DNA from: Ascoidea asiatica
Lineage: Eukaryota > Ascomycota > Saccharomycetes > Ascoideales > Ascoideaceae
DNA: 64,000 bases
Assembly (NCBI GenBank): GCA_001600695.1
Contig: BCKQ01000008.1
Location: 372,001 to 436,000, forward strand
Direction of reading: 5' to 3'
The notes under the pieces are model-generated. The model worked only from the letters and a program-made list of their open reading frames with translations, ran no database searches and was not told the origin of the DNA. A program made the translations under genes and the position numbers. Below, piece after piece: positions 52,692 to 62,995 of this stretch (positions within the stretch are counted from its first letter, which is position 1; each line of letters begins with the position of its first letter).

Positions 52692-53534
52692 ATGATATTA
52701 TCAACTAAAAATTCACCATTACCAAAAATGATTTCAAATTCAAATCAAAATCAAAACATGAATGAAAATAATAATGGAAATAATAATCAAAGTTTAAATC
52801 AAAATCAAAATCAAATTATAAATCAAAATTTGAATCAAGATTCAAAATTGGATTTTGAGAATAATTTTTTCACTTATCAGTTTTCATATTCTTCAAATCA
52901 ATTCTATTTAAAAAGTCATCCTTTTTCAAATAATATAAATAATAATAATAATAATAATAATAGTCTGTCAATAGATTCTAAAAAAAGATCTCATGATAAT
53001 GATAATGATATAAATATTAATAGTATTAATAGTATTAATAATAAAAATAACTTAGATCATTTAGATAATTCAAGTCGAAAAAGAAAACAAATCTCAAGAA
53101 TTCATTCAATTGATCATAATAAAACTATTGATATGTTAATAAATAATCAAAAATTACAATCCTCAAAACAATCTAATTCTCATCAAAAACATCCCATTGA
53201 TATTGATAATAATAATAATAATAATAATAATAATATAACATCAACATCAACGAATATAAATAAACCATTTTGGCCACAAATAAATAAAATTAATTCAAAT
53301 CTGTCAAGAAATGAATTTTTTTTAAAAAATTTCCCAAATGAACAAATTAAATCATCAAATTCAATTTCTTGTTCAATTTGTGAAAAAGATTTAAGAAATT
53401 TAATTGATTCTTCATATTCTTTAATGGATGATTTAAATGATCATAAATGTTTTCATTGTCAAAGATTATTATGTTCTTTATGTAGTGTAATTAATCAAAA
53501 TGATAATTCTTTATATTGTTTTGATTGTCTTTAA
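52692..53534 (+). CDS. Asn/Gln-rich protein with C-terminal FYVE/RING-like zinc finger
   Basis: About 280 residues from the ATG at 52692. The first 200 residues are low-complexity Asn/Gln/Ser with one basic patch SRKRKQISR (about 137-145) that could be a nuclear signal. The C-terminal 60 residues hold four CxxC pairs: CSICEKDL, HKCFHCQRLLCSLCSV and LYCFDC. The spacing CxxC-x(many)-CxxC-x4-CxxC-x(12-14)-CxxC is that of a cross-brace two-zinc fold such as FYVE or PHD, but the basic FYVE RxHHCRxCG motif is degenerate (only HKCFHC), so PI3P binding is doubtful. I do not recognise the orthologue. Confidence 0.55.
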   Translation: MILSTKNSPLPKMISNSNQNQNMNENNNGNNNQSLNQNQNQIINQNLNQDSKLDFENNFFTYQFSYSSNQFYLKSHPFSNNINNNNNNNNSLSIDSKKRSHDNDNDININSINSINNKNNLDHLDNSSRKRKQISRIHSIDHNKTIDMLINNQKLQSSKQSNSHQKHPIDIDNNNNNNNNNITSTSTNINKPFWPQINKINSNLSRNEFFLKNFPNEQIKSSNSISCSICEKDLRNLIDSSYSLMDDLNDHKCFHCQRLLCSLCSVINQNDNSLYCFDCL

Positions 53535-53760
53535 TAATATAATAATATAATTATATAACTCAACTCAATTCAATTCAATTCATTTTTTTTTATTTACGTA
53601 CTAGTTTATAAGTTTATTTCTTTTCTTACTGCATTATTTTCTTTTAATAAATACTTTTTTTTTAAATGTTTTTACCGAAAAATATTGTATCAACAAAAAT
53701 AACTGAAAAATAATATAGAATGGTTGTAATATTTATATATTTAGTTATATATTAATTAAT
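53535..53760. terminator. Convergent spacer zinc-finger gene / RTA1 gene
   Basis: About 225 bp between convergent stops, AT-rich, nothing recognised beyond T-rich tracts. Confidence 0.35.
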
Positions 53761-54933
53761 TTACTGTCTTCTTGATAAAGTAAAAGAATTTACATCTTCA
53801 GATTTACTATTATTTAAATTACAAAGTTCAAGATCATTATTATTACCTCTAATTTGATTAATTAAAGAATTTGAATTTGAAATTGAAATTGTTTCTGAAT
53901 TTTTATTAATATTATTAACTTTATTATAAAATTCTTCAAAATTTTCATATTTTATAATAATTTGATTTAATTTAAATTTTTTTTCAATTGGAATTTCAAA
54001 AGTTCTACCTTTAAAAATATAACCTGGAAAAAATGGTGGTAATAATAAAGTTAAACCTAAAGTAATCATTAAAGCATCTAAAGTAAAAACATAAACTTCA
54101 TGAGTTATTAAATAACCATTCCAACCTTGAGATAATTCTGCAACTCTATAACAACAACGAATATAAATAAAAATAACAGAGAAAGTGATTGCAATTGGAA
54201 AAAATTTAAAAAATTTTTGATTTCTAATAAATTTAAAATTTGGATCAAATAAATAATCTTTTTCATTTAAATTAAATTTATTATGTAAATTTTTTTGTCT
54301 TGTTTCAAATTGATTAAAACCAATAAATTTTTCAGTTTTAAAATAAATTGAATAAAAAAAATGAAACCAAAAAAATAAAAATATAGTCATACTAATAACT
54401 TGAACAATCATACCACCTAACATAATATTTGAACCTTGATCACTTGTTTTTTTATCATTTGCACCTGCAGCCATTCCACCTCCTAAAGCTTGTAAAACTA
54501 AACTAAAAATATCACAAAATATAAAAATATAAGAATATGCAAATGGTTTTAATAAAGAATAATAATCACCATAAATTATAACTAATTTTGCTAAAAGAAA
54601 ATAAATACCACCCATAATAAAAGCAGGAGCAATTGTTAAAGAAATAATTTGTAATAAAAAATAATCATCTCTTGTATTAAAATATGCTAAAGTTCTACCA
54701 ATATAACCAGCCATTTCTAAACCAGAACCTGAAAAAAATGCAATACCAAAATATAATTGTTTATAATATATTGATAAAGCTGTATGAGAGAAAAAAAGAA
54801 TTGCCATTAAAGCTGTAAATGTTACATTTCCTCCAATTGATGGAGTCATTCCAAATTGATTATCATCTGTACTTTCAGAATATTGAATAGAAGTTGTTGC
54901 TGAAGAAATTGAAGAGATTAAAGTTGAACTCAT
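53761..54933 (-). CDS. RTA1-family 7-TM lipid-translocating/exporter protein (copy 1)
   Basis: A 390-residue seven-helix membrane protein of the fungal RTA1/RSB1/RTM1/PUG1 family, linked to lipid (sphingoid base) translocation and resistance to toxic amphiphiles including azoles. A short Ser/Thr-rich N-terminus (about 30 residues) precedes helix 1. Family blocks: SGLEMAGYIGRTLAY, IAPAFIMGGIYFLLAKLVI, FIFCDIFSLVLQALGGGMAA and ELSQGWNGYLITHEVYVFTLDALMI, ending in HPG-like PPFFPGYIFKG. The cytosolic tail is Asn/Ser-rich. A paralogue (56817-58085) lies upstream on the same strand, about 1.9 kb away, so this is a tandem pair. Which named member it corresponds to is not clear. Confidence 0.88.
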   Translation of the reverse strand: MSSTLISSISSATTSIQYSESTDDNQFGMTPSIGGNVTFTALMAILFFSHTALSIYYKQLYFGIAFFSGSGLEMAGYIGRTLAYFNTRDDYFLLQIISLTIAPAFIMGGIYFLLAKLVIIYGDYYSLLKPFAYSYIFIFCDIFSLVLQALGGGMAAGANDKKTSDQGSNIMLGGMIVQVISMTIFLFFWFHFFYSIYFKTEKFIGFNQFETRQKNLHNKFNLNEKDYLFDPNFKFIRNQKFFKFFPIAITFSVIFIYIRCCYRVAELSQGWNGYLITHEVYVFTLDALMITLGLTLLLPPFFPGYIFKGRTFEIPIEKKFKLNQIIIKYENFEEFYNKVNNINKNSETISISNSNSLINQIRGNNNDLELCNLNNSKSEDVNSFTLSRRQ

Positions 54934-56816
54934 TGGTAATGGATTAGATTTAATTGAAGATTGATTTAAAAATTATTTGACTTGAATGGAATAAAATATG
55001 TGAAAAGAATTAAGATTAAGGAAAAGAAGAAGAAATGAATATAAATTGATATTATTAAATGTGGTTTATATATAATAAATTTGAAAAATATTTACTTGAT
55101 TAATATATGAAAATCTAATCAATTATAAAAACAAAAGAGTTAGGGAAAATATGAAAACAACAACAACAACAACAACAAAAAAAAGTAATGAAAAGCCTTT
55201 AAGTTATAATAAATAAAAAATGGAATATAAAACTAATAAAATCTGACTAAAAATTCAAATTTTCGGAATATAATATTTTGATATTATTTTGATAAAGATT
55301 ATTTTTAACTTTTTTATTTAAATACACATTACAACATCTATTTATCAATTTATTTCTCTTAGATTTTTCTGAAAATAAAAAAAGCAAACGACGATTAAAA
55401 AGCAGAAATATAATTTTTACAATATTGAAAGATAAGAATTATTCTAAAAAAGTCTTTTAATCTTTCAAAAATGAGCCAAAAAAGAAGAATTATTTCACTT
55501 AAATTTCAAAATTAGTTGAATTTCTTCTCTAGAATTTGTTTTGAAAAAGAGTTGTAAAATTGACTTCAGCCTCAGATTTCTGCGATAAAACAACTTTTAA
55601 CTCTAAATTACGGAACAAACTGAGCTTCGGCTTGTCGGCTTGTCGGCTAAGCATGCCAAGAACACGGGACTGGGATCCGTGTGCCGTCTCAACGGAACTG
55701 GCTCCGAGAGAATTGCTCCTGCGTCCAGAAGCAGAATTTAGGTCTGTTTGCCTATATATTTGACGTATTAATGTGCATGTAAAAGCAGAAATCTGTCAAA
55801 AATAGTACAGGGAAATATACCCGTGTTCAGTAGAAAAGAGCGGAAGATGGCGGAACAGACAAGGAGCGTCACGTGCTTTAGGTCTGGATATTTCCACCCA
55901 TGGAAATAAACTAGCTGTAGCCACAAAAAGTGAATAGAAATACTAGAAGAAAGCAGTTCTAGAATGCTATTTCAAATTATTGTTTATCAATAATAGGCTA
56001 AGCCATAGATTATGCCTGTAGAGCTTTGTCTGTTTGATTAGAAATAAAACTGCCCATTTTCTTGAATGAACTTTTTCTTCAAATTGTATTTTTATCATAT
56101 CCTTGCATGACTATGCATAATTTAGAATCATTCAATACTTTCCCGATTAGGAAATACACAGAAAATAATACACTTTTACCTTTTTTTTGATTTTTATGTA
56201 TTTTTGGTATTTGAAATACAAATTGTCTTTTTCAGATTAGTATTATTAAGTTAAGGAATGGAAGTTATTTGATTATTAGTGAAAATGGATAAGAACTAAC
56301 TCCAATTTTTAAGCCATTTTTTGATGTATTTATTGAACTTCTTATTTGTTAATTATACTATCATCACCCTAATAAGATTAATTCCATTAATAAATTTGTG
56401 ATAGAAAATAAAAATTTATAATGAAATCATTTTAAATTAGGACCTGGTGAAACTTTTTTGATCAACTACCAAAAGTGCAAAATTATATTTAAAATTTAAA
56501 AAACAAAGCTATTAAAGAATCGACTATATACTCGGCTACGCTGAAGTGGAAATTTCCAAATATTTCCTATTAAGGACATAGATGGATATGCCTGATTTAG
56601 GTCTGTTTATAATCATTTACGAAAATGAATAAAATAATAGATACTCATTGAGACACTTTTTGATATTTCAATCAAAATTAATGACTGGATCTAAGTAAAT
56701 TTAAATAAAGAGTTTATAAAATAATCTATTGGTTGAGTATTTAGCTAAGCTAAATATATTAAAACATTTAGAAAATAAAAAATCTATTAAATTATTGAAA
56801 TATCTAAAAGTATTTT
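54934..56816. promoter_or_regulatory. 1.9-kb spacer between RTA1 paralogues, with GC island
   Basis: Promoter of RTA1 copy 1 and 3' region of copy 2. CAACAA repeats at about 55158-55178. The GC island (55560-55915) includes two tandem CGGCTTGT units (about 55630-55646), GCGGAAGATGGCGG (55840-55853) and CACGTG (55870). No gene; a 67-codon open frame in the island shows no homology signature. Confidence 0.45.
55870..55875. promoter_or_regulatory. CACGTG hexamer in GC island between RTA1 paralogues
   Basis: GTCACGTGCTT, about 940 bp upstream of RTA1 copy 1 and far from any other start. Motif only. Confidence 0.35.
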
Positions 56817-58085
56817 TTATTTTTCAGTCAATAATGTTGCATTTGAACCAGACTTATTAAGTGTCATTAAATTTATATTTTCTTTTTTATTTCTAGAATA
56901 ATTTGAGAGTTCATAACTATTAATTGTATTTGTTGAGGCAAATGGATTCATATTATTATTTTCATTTAAATTTCTATTATCATTATTATTACTATTACTA
57001 TTACTATTACTATTACTATTACTATTATTTTCTGTAGCTATGATATTTTCATTGATATTATTAACTTTATTATAAAATTCATTGAAATTTTTATAACCTA
57101 ATTTAAAATTTGAAAATTTAAAACTTTTCTTAATTGGAATTTCAATTGATCTACCTTTGAAAATATAACCTGGATAAAATGGTGGTAATAATAAACCAAC
57201 TGCAAAAGTTATCATTAAAGCATCAAATACAAGTACATAAGCTTCATGAGTCATTAAATAACCATTCCAACCTTGAGATAATTCTGCAACTCTATAAATA
57301 CAACGAATTAAAATAAATAAAACAGAAATTGTAAGAATTATTGGAAAAATTTTAAAATATTTTTGATTTCTAATAAATTTAAAACTAGGATCAAATAAAT
57401 AATCTTTATCATCTATATTAAGTTTATTTTTAGTTAAATTATTTTGATTTATTTCATTTTGATTATAATAAATTAAGTTATTAGTTTTATAATAAATTGA
57501 ATAAAAAAAATAAAACCAAAGAATTAAAAATATACTCATACTAATAACTTGAATAATCATACCTATTAACATAAGATTTGAACCATTTTTACTTGTTTTA
57601 TTATCATTTGCACTTGCAGCAATTCCACCACCTAAAGCTTGAAGAATTAAACTAAAAATATCACAAAATATAAAAATATATGAATATGCAAATGGTTTTA
57701 ATAAACCATAATAATCACCATAAATTACAATTAATTTTGCTAAAAGAAAATAAATTCCAGCCATAAGAAAAGCAGGAGCAATTGTTAAACAAACAATTTG
57801 AATTAAAAAATAATTATGATTTGTATAATTTGAATAAGATAAAGTTCTAGCAATGTAACCAATTGATTCTAAACCACATCCAATAAAAAAAGTTACACCA
57901 AAATAAGTTTGTTTGAAAAAAATAGATAAAATTGTATGAGAAATAAAAAAAACAGATAATAAAATTGCGAAAATTATATTACCAACAAGTGAAGGTTGCA
58001 TTCCATATGAATTAACTTCAGTTGAAGTAGATTCTGCAATTGAAGATGTTAAAGAAACTGAATATATAACTGAAGTTGAAGTCAT
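56817..58085 (-). CDS. RTA1-family 7-TM lipid-translocating/exporter protein (copy 2)
   Basis: A 422-residue paralogue of the gene at 53761-54933, sharing the same helix blocks: CGLESIGYIARTLSY, IAPAFLMAGIYFLLAKLIV, FIFCDIFSLILQALGGGIAA and ELSQGWNGYLMTHEAYVLVFDALMI, then PPFYPGYIFKGRSIEIPI. The two proteins are similar from residue about 10 to 340; N- and C-termini differ. The tail here has a (Asn-Ser)n run from an ATTACT microsatellite (about 56985-57030). Probably a plasma membrane protein. Tandem duplication with divergence is the simplest history. Confidence 0.88.
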   Translation of the reverse strand: MTSTSVIYSVSLTSSIAESTSTEVNSYGMQPSLVGNIIFAILLSVFFISHTILSIFFKQTYFGVTFFIGCGLESIGYIARTLSYSNYTNHNYFLIQIVCLTIAPAFLMAGIYFLLAKLIVIYGDYYGLLKPFAYSYIFIFCDIFSLILQALGGGIAASANDNKTSKNGSNLMLIGMIIQVISMSIFLILWFYFFYSIYYKTNNLIYYNQNEINQNNLTKNKLNIDDKDYLFDPSFKFIRNQKYFKIFPIILTISVLFILIRCIYRVAELSQGWNGYLMTHEAYVLVFDALMITFAVGLLLPPFYPGYIFKGRSIEIPIKKSFKFSNFKLGYKNFNEFYNKVNNINENIIATENNSNSNSNSNSNSNNNDNRNLNENNNMNPFASTNTINSYELSNYSRNKKENINLMTLNKSGSNATLLTEK

Positions 58086-60557
58086 TTTTGATTATTTTTA
58101 TTTTTATTTTTATTTTTATATTTGAGTTATTTGAATTATTTGAGATAATTTCATTTCTTTTTATATTATAACATAATATATTAAATAAATTATGAGATCT
58201 CGTAATATAAAGTATAAAAATTTTATATAAAAATTAATAATTTGAATGGTTTTCTCAAATAAGAAATAGAATATATAGATTAGTATGTTTATTATATTAT
58301 AGAATAATATTAAAATATAGAATGAAACTTTATAGAAAAGATAAAATGGAATTGTAAACTACTAATGACTTAATCAGGATTGTCTTTTTTTCAAAGATTA
58401 AACAGGAAAAGATTATAAATTCAAAAATTTTGTGTCGTAAGTCTATATTGTTAAAGAAGAATAATATAGGATTAGGAATAGAAAATAGGAAAAAGATAAC
58501 TAAAAAAAAGCAATAATTCAGCTTCTAATTTTAGAATTTGAAAAGTTTAATAAAAGGAAATAAAAGAGAATATGAAAAAAGTGGTAGTAATTGATTGTTT
58601 AATAGATAATTGAAAATAAAATATATTTGGAAAGAAGTAAATAAAAAAGTAGATTAAAAGAGAAATGAAGACTCGAAATGGGATTGAAAAAGCTTAATTG
58701 GAAGAAAAAAAAAGAAATGGATGAGATTGATAATATTATTCAATTTTGTTTTATTTTGTTCACTATTTCTTATTCAACGATTTATCTTTGAACAATTCTA
58801 TTTATATTTGGCTTATGTTTACAAAAGCCTCGATGAATAAACAATAACAAAAAAAGAGTAGAAAAAACTTCTTTGAAATAATATTTACAGCCATTGAAAG
58901 TGAAATAAATTTAGATAAATTGAAAGGAAAACAAGTTTAAAACCAAACAGGGAGTATTATTTTGGTTTTAGGCGTTTCTCGACGCAGAGTGCAGTTGGAG
59001 TATTTTTTATGCAGCATTAAGCGTTATATTAACATTTAAAGTTTGGAACCAAGCAGGGTGACGGTAAAATCTATACGCCAAACCACAGTTACCCGCGTAT
59101 TAAGCCTTCCCGTGGCGGACAAAAAATCGGTACGGGTCCTGGTTTCGGCTTTAGAATATACATTCCGTTATCCGCAGACCGTGTCCTGAAACCAGTTTTA
59201 TGGAATCCTTTTAAGACAGACTTCCAAATATATAACCACGTGCAATGTCCTGATTTTATCATTTTCCTCAGCAGCTGCAAAAAACGTCATGTCAGGTGAC
59301 ATTTTGCCATTTATGCACTAGCCAGAAAGAGGCTCAACAGTTCCCAAAATGGCCAAATATAACTGTGGTGAATATGAATTTGAAAATGTCGTAACTGTTT
59401 AACGTTAGTAAGCAATAATGAAATATTAATACCTTTTTGTTATTTTATATAAAAGGAGAAAATTCCTTAAAATTTTAATCCTTTTACAATTTTTTTCAGT
59501 TATTTTTTACAATTTGTATAAAATACATCATATTCATCAAATTTCTCAAATCAATTTCAATATTCAAGTGTTTTCCCATATTAAAAGATTATCAAAAGAA
59601 TGTCAACTTTTTCGTAATGATCCCATAATACTGGTTCTCAAGCTTTGTCCCACTGGAATGGTAATTAAGATGTGAGTCATATAAATTAATTAATTAATTA
59701 AATAATTTTATTCCGATTCTCCATAATTTTGATCGATTTTTCTTTAATAATTCAATTCTCTTATCAATTGATGAAAAAATTGACTAAATGTAATTAAAAT
59801 GTTAGGATTATCAAGAAATATTCAAAGAAATGGTAATGAAATTAAAATCTTTCTTTTAAAAAAAGTATTTCAACTTACATAAAATATCATTAAAAATTGA
59901 CTCGGGATTTCAACTTTCTTATCTTCAAAACAAATTTCAAATTTTATTCTCTTCAATGTCAAATTTAACACAATTTATGAGAACCGATTTTCAATTGTCG
60001 ATTATTTCCATTAAATTTTAATTAATTTCAAATTATGTAAATATATCATTTCATCAAATATCATCATATAATAATAATTATAATATATTCATATAATATA
60101 TCAAATTAATCATAAATTTTCATTGAATATAAATTTATTTATCTCTATTTTGGAGTTTATCTCATTTTCAAATTAAATTCGTTCAAATTATTTGATTTTA
60201 TTTTAAATAAAATTGTATTTGTTACGAATTTCTTTACGAAAAAAAAAAAAGATAAGAAATTTAAACTTTATTTTATTCTATATTTTATATTCAATTAAAA
60301 TTTTAATAAGAATCTAATTAATTTCTGAATAAAGTAATTTTTATTCCGATTATTTTAATTTAATTTAATTTCTTCTTAACATTTGTCCTTTTTACTCTTT
60401 CATTTATCTTCAATGTATTTTGGTATATTTTTTTGATATTTAAATAGCTTATTTTCCTTATTTTTATTATCCATTGTCTTTTATTGTCTTTTATTGTCTT
60501 TTATTATCTTTTATTATTTCATTATTATCTTATTCTCCTTATATATTCATCATTAAA
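58086..60557. other. 2.5-kb intergenic region between RTA1 copy 2 and STR3
   Basis: Mostly AT-rich. A GC-richer island covers about 58965-59345 with CACGTG at 59237-59242 and an inverted repeat CTGGTTTC (59139-59146) / GAAACCAG (59188-59195). A patch at 59615-59665 has balanced composition but no open frame beyond 15 codons. ATTGTCTTTT repeats (60473-60505) precede STR3. No supported gene, though a structured RNA in the island is possible. Confidence 0.4.
59237..59242. promoter_or_regulatory. CACGTG hexamer in GC island upstream of STR3
   Basis: CCACGTGCAA, about 1.3 kb upstream of STR3. Cbf1 regulates sulfur amino-acid genes in S. cerevisiae, but the distance makes a direct role uncertain. 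Confidence 0.35.
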
Positions 60558-61904
60558 ATGTCATTTGATTCAAATTCTAATTCTGAAATAGATTCAGAAT
60601 CTTATAGTATTGAAACTGAATTAATTAAAGGACCAAATGATCCATTATTAAAAGATAAATTTAATTCTTCAATATCACCATTATATCTTTCAACAACATT
60701 TCAAGGTAATAATAATAAATTTCAATATTCAAGATGGAATAATCCAACAAGATTAAATCTTGAATTACATTTAAAAAAATTAATGAATTCATATAAAACT
60801 TTTGTTGTAACAAGTGGTATGGGAGCATTTGATATTATTACAAAATTATTAAAAAAAGGTGATCATGTAATTGCAGGTAATGATTTATATAGTGGTAGTG
60901 ATAAATTATTACAATTTTTATCAAAAAATCAAAATTTTATAAAATATGATAATGTTGATACAACAAATAAATTTGAAATTTTTAAAAAATTAAATTCAAA
61001 TACAAGATTTATTCATTTAGAATCTCCAACAAATCCATTAATGAAAATTATTGAATTAAAAGAAATTATAAATTATATTAAATTAAATTATCCATATTGT
61101 TTAATTATTTTTGATAATACAATGTTAACATCATTAAATTTTAAACCATTAAATTTTGGTATTGATATTCATTATGAATCTGGTACAAAATATATTAATG
61201 GACATCATGATATAATGTGTGGAATAATAAGTTTAAAAGATAAAAAATTAAGTGAAGATATTAAAAAAATTATTGATTTAATTGGATCTGCAATTACACC
61301 ATTTGATTCATGGTTAGTTTTAAGAGGTTTAAAAACAATGAAATTAAGATTTAAAAAAAGTGAGAAAAATACAAAAAAAATTATAAATTTTTTAAAATTA
61401 ATACCAGAATTTAAAAATAAAATTAATTATCCAAAATTAAATAAAAAAGAAAATAAAATTTTAAAAAGTTATTCAAAAGGTTATGGTAGTGTATTTTCAT
61501 TAACAACAGGTTCAATTGAAAAAAGTTTAAAAATAGTTAAAAATTTAAAAATTTTTCATGAAACTGTATCATTTGGATCAATTTATTCATTAATTTCATT
61601 ACCATGTTTAATGACATTTAAAATTATTGATAAAGAAGTTTTAAATAAAAGAGGATTATCACCAGATTTAATTAGAATTTCAATTGGTATTGAAAATGTT
61701 AATGATTTAATTAAAGATTTAAATCAAGCTTGTAAAAAAGCAGGTTTAACAGTTCCAAAAGATTTTAAATTTAATTATGATAGTGATAGTGATAGTGATA
61801 ATGATAATGATAGTGATAATGATGATGAAAATAAGAATAGTATTGAAGAAATTAATGATCTTGATAATGATTATTCAAAAGAAAAAGTTTTATCTAAATT
61901 ATAA
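60558..61904 (+). CDS. STR3: Cystathionine beta-lyase, peroxisomal
   Basis: A 448-residue PLP enzyme of the Cys/Met metabolism family, converting cystathionine to homocysteine. Start at the ATG at 60558; the open frame upstream crosses a TTTTATTGTC repeat and is not coding-like. The PLP site is SGTKYINGHHD with Lys211, near the usual SATKY. Other blocks: ISPLYLSTTFQ, YSRWNNPTR, SGMGAFDIITK, LESPTNPLMKI, FDNTMLTS and ITPFDSWLVLRGLKTM. The PFDSWLxLRGxKT segment and substrate-site residues fit beta-lyase (Str3/MetC) over gamma-synthase. A Ser/Asp/Asn repeat tail (about 408-440) precedes a C-terminal SKL, a PTS1; S. cerevisiae Str3 is also peroxisomal. Good call. Confidence 0.9.
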   Translation: MSFDSNSNSEIDSESYSIETELIKGPNDPLLKDKFNSSISPLYLSTTFQGNNNKFQYSRWNNPTRLNLELHLKKLMNSYKTFVVTSGMGAFDIITKLLKKGDHVIAGNDLYSGSDKLLQFLSKNQNFIKYDNVDTTNKFEIFKKLNSNTRFIHLESPTNPLMKIIELKEIINYIKLNYPYCLIIFDNTMLTSLNFKPLNFGIDIHYESGTKYINGHHDIMCGIISLKDKKLSEDIKKIIDLIGSAITPFDSWLVLRGLKTMKLRFKKSEKNTKKIINFLKLIPEFKNKINYPKLNKKENKILKSYSKGYGSVFSLTTGSIEKSLKIVKNLKIFHETVSFGSIYSLISLPCLMTFKIIDKEVLNKRGLSPDLIRISIGIENVNDLIKDLNQACKKAGLTVPKDFKFNYDSDSDSDNDNDSDNDDENKNSIEEINDLDNDYSKEKVLSKL

Positions 61905-62338
61905 TTAATTTTTAAATAGTTAATTGAATATAATTAATATACAACATTTATTTATATTTATCGAGATTGAAGTGTTAAATTTGAAATAATTTCATTTTCT
62001 GGAAAGAATTTTTGAATAAATATTTTTAAATATTTATGAATATTTATAAAAATGGATTTAAAATTGAATTAAAAGGGAAAGAATTGAAAAAACTGCAATG
62101 GTTACAAATTTAAAATCAACAAAAATTGAAATTGGTTATTTAGAAGAACTACATTTTGATAAAAAAGAAGCAATCTTAGTTTGTTCATGATCATTCAATC
62201 AGTCTTTATTTTATCTCATTTCTTTATTTCAAATTCTTATAAGAACGAACATATAAAAAGAATATAAAAAATATAAAAAGAATATAAAAAGAATATAAAA
62301 AGAATATAAAAAGAATATAAAAAGAAAAAAAAAACAAA
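61905..62338. other. Intergenic, AT-rich, between STR3 and tRNA-Met
   Basis: AAAAGAATAT repeats (62250-62325) abut the tRNA 3' side and supply its T-run terminator on the minus strand. A 30-codon open frame near 62098 is not supported as a gene. Confidence 0.45.
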
Positions 62339-62436
62339 TGCTCTGGGGGAGGCTCGAACTCCCGGCCTTCAGCACACCCACAACGCTGGTAGCATTGTTA
62401 TGAGGCTGACGCTCTAGCCAACTGAGCCACCAAAGC
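62339..62436 (-). tRNA. tRNA-Met (CAT), elongator type, with 24-nt intron
   Basis: Minus strand. The acceptor arms GCTTTGG and CCAGAGC pair (one G-U), D-arm GCTC...GAGC, anticodon stem TCAGC/GCTGA, T-arm GGGAG TTCGAGC CTCCC, discriminator A. Anticodon CAT is at plus 62400-62402. A 24-nt intron sits one base 3' of the anticodon (plus about 62375-62398), the canonical nuclear tRNA intron position. The sequence resembles yeast elongator tRNA-Met (GCTTCAG..., GTCAGTCTCATAAT), not the initiator. A long T run follows the 3' end. Splice sites may shift by one base. Confidence 0.95.
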
Positions 62437-62884
62437 AGGGCTGGTGGTTTCTGGTTTGCAGAAGAATACAGGAGAGCTGCAGGGGAGCACATGAAGACTA
62501 CTGTGCCACGTTTTCGAGGTCTGCACCGCCATACACGTTCCAAATAAAGTAATTTGGATAATGCCAGCGGTGGCGAACCAAAGCTGTGGCTTGACAGTAA
62601 CAGCAGCAATGGCATTAAAGCACTAAAAGTAATAGGCTAAGAAATAGGCTGAATCTCGAGATATAAACAATAAAAACAACAACAACAACAACAACAATAG
62701 GAATAGAAACAACAATATATTCAATAAAAGAAGAATATAATCAATAGGAATATAATCAATAGGAATATAATCAATAGGAATATAATCAAAAGGAATATAA
62801 TCAAAAGAAGAAGAAGAAGAAGAAGAAGAAGAAGATCATTGATTCATTACTGCCTAATCACTTCAAAAGACTCACATTCAAATA
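62437..62884. promoter_or_regulatory. Spacer between tRNA-Met and Zn2Cys6 gene, repeat-rich
   Basis: A GC-richer patch (62437-62610) flanks the tRNA. AACAAC repeats (62673-62697), a 15-bp repeat GAATATAATCAATAG (about 62732-62800) and an AAG repeat (62803-62834) then lead to the start codon. No gene. Confidence 0.45.
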
Positions 62885-62950
62885 ATGTCAAATCTGAATA
62901 GTATTTTAAATTCAAGCTCTCCAGATACTTCTTTAATTACCAATAACAAC

Positions 62951-62995
<45 letters not shown>

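Noticed and set aside
59089-59280. 63-codon open frame in the GC island
   Set aside because: No homology; GC-rich stretches in this genome have fewer stops by composition.
59797-59835. Possible first exon MLGLSRNIQRN followed by GTAATG, resembling a mitochondrial presequence
   Set aside because: No branch point, acceptor or second coding exon was found before STR3.
62098-62190. 30-codon open frame in the STR3-tRNA spacer
   Set aside because: Too short, no homology signature, and surrounded by stop-rich AT sequence.
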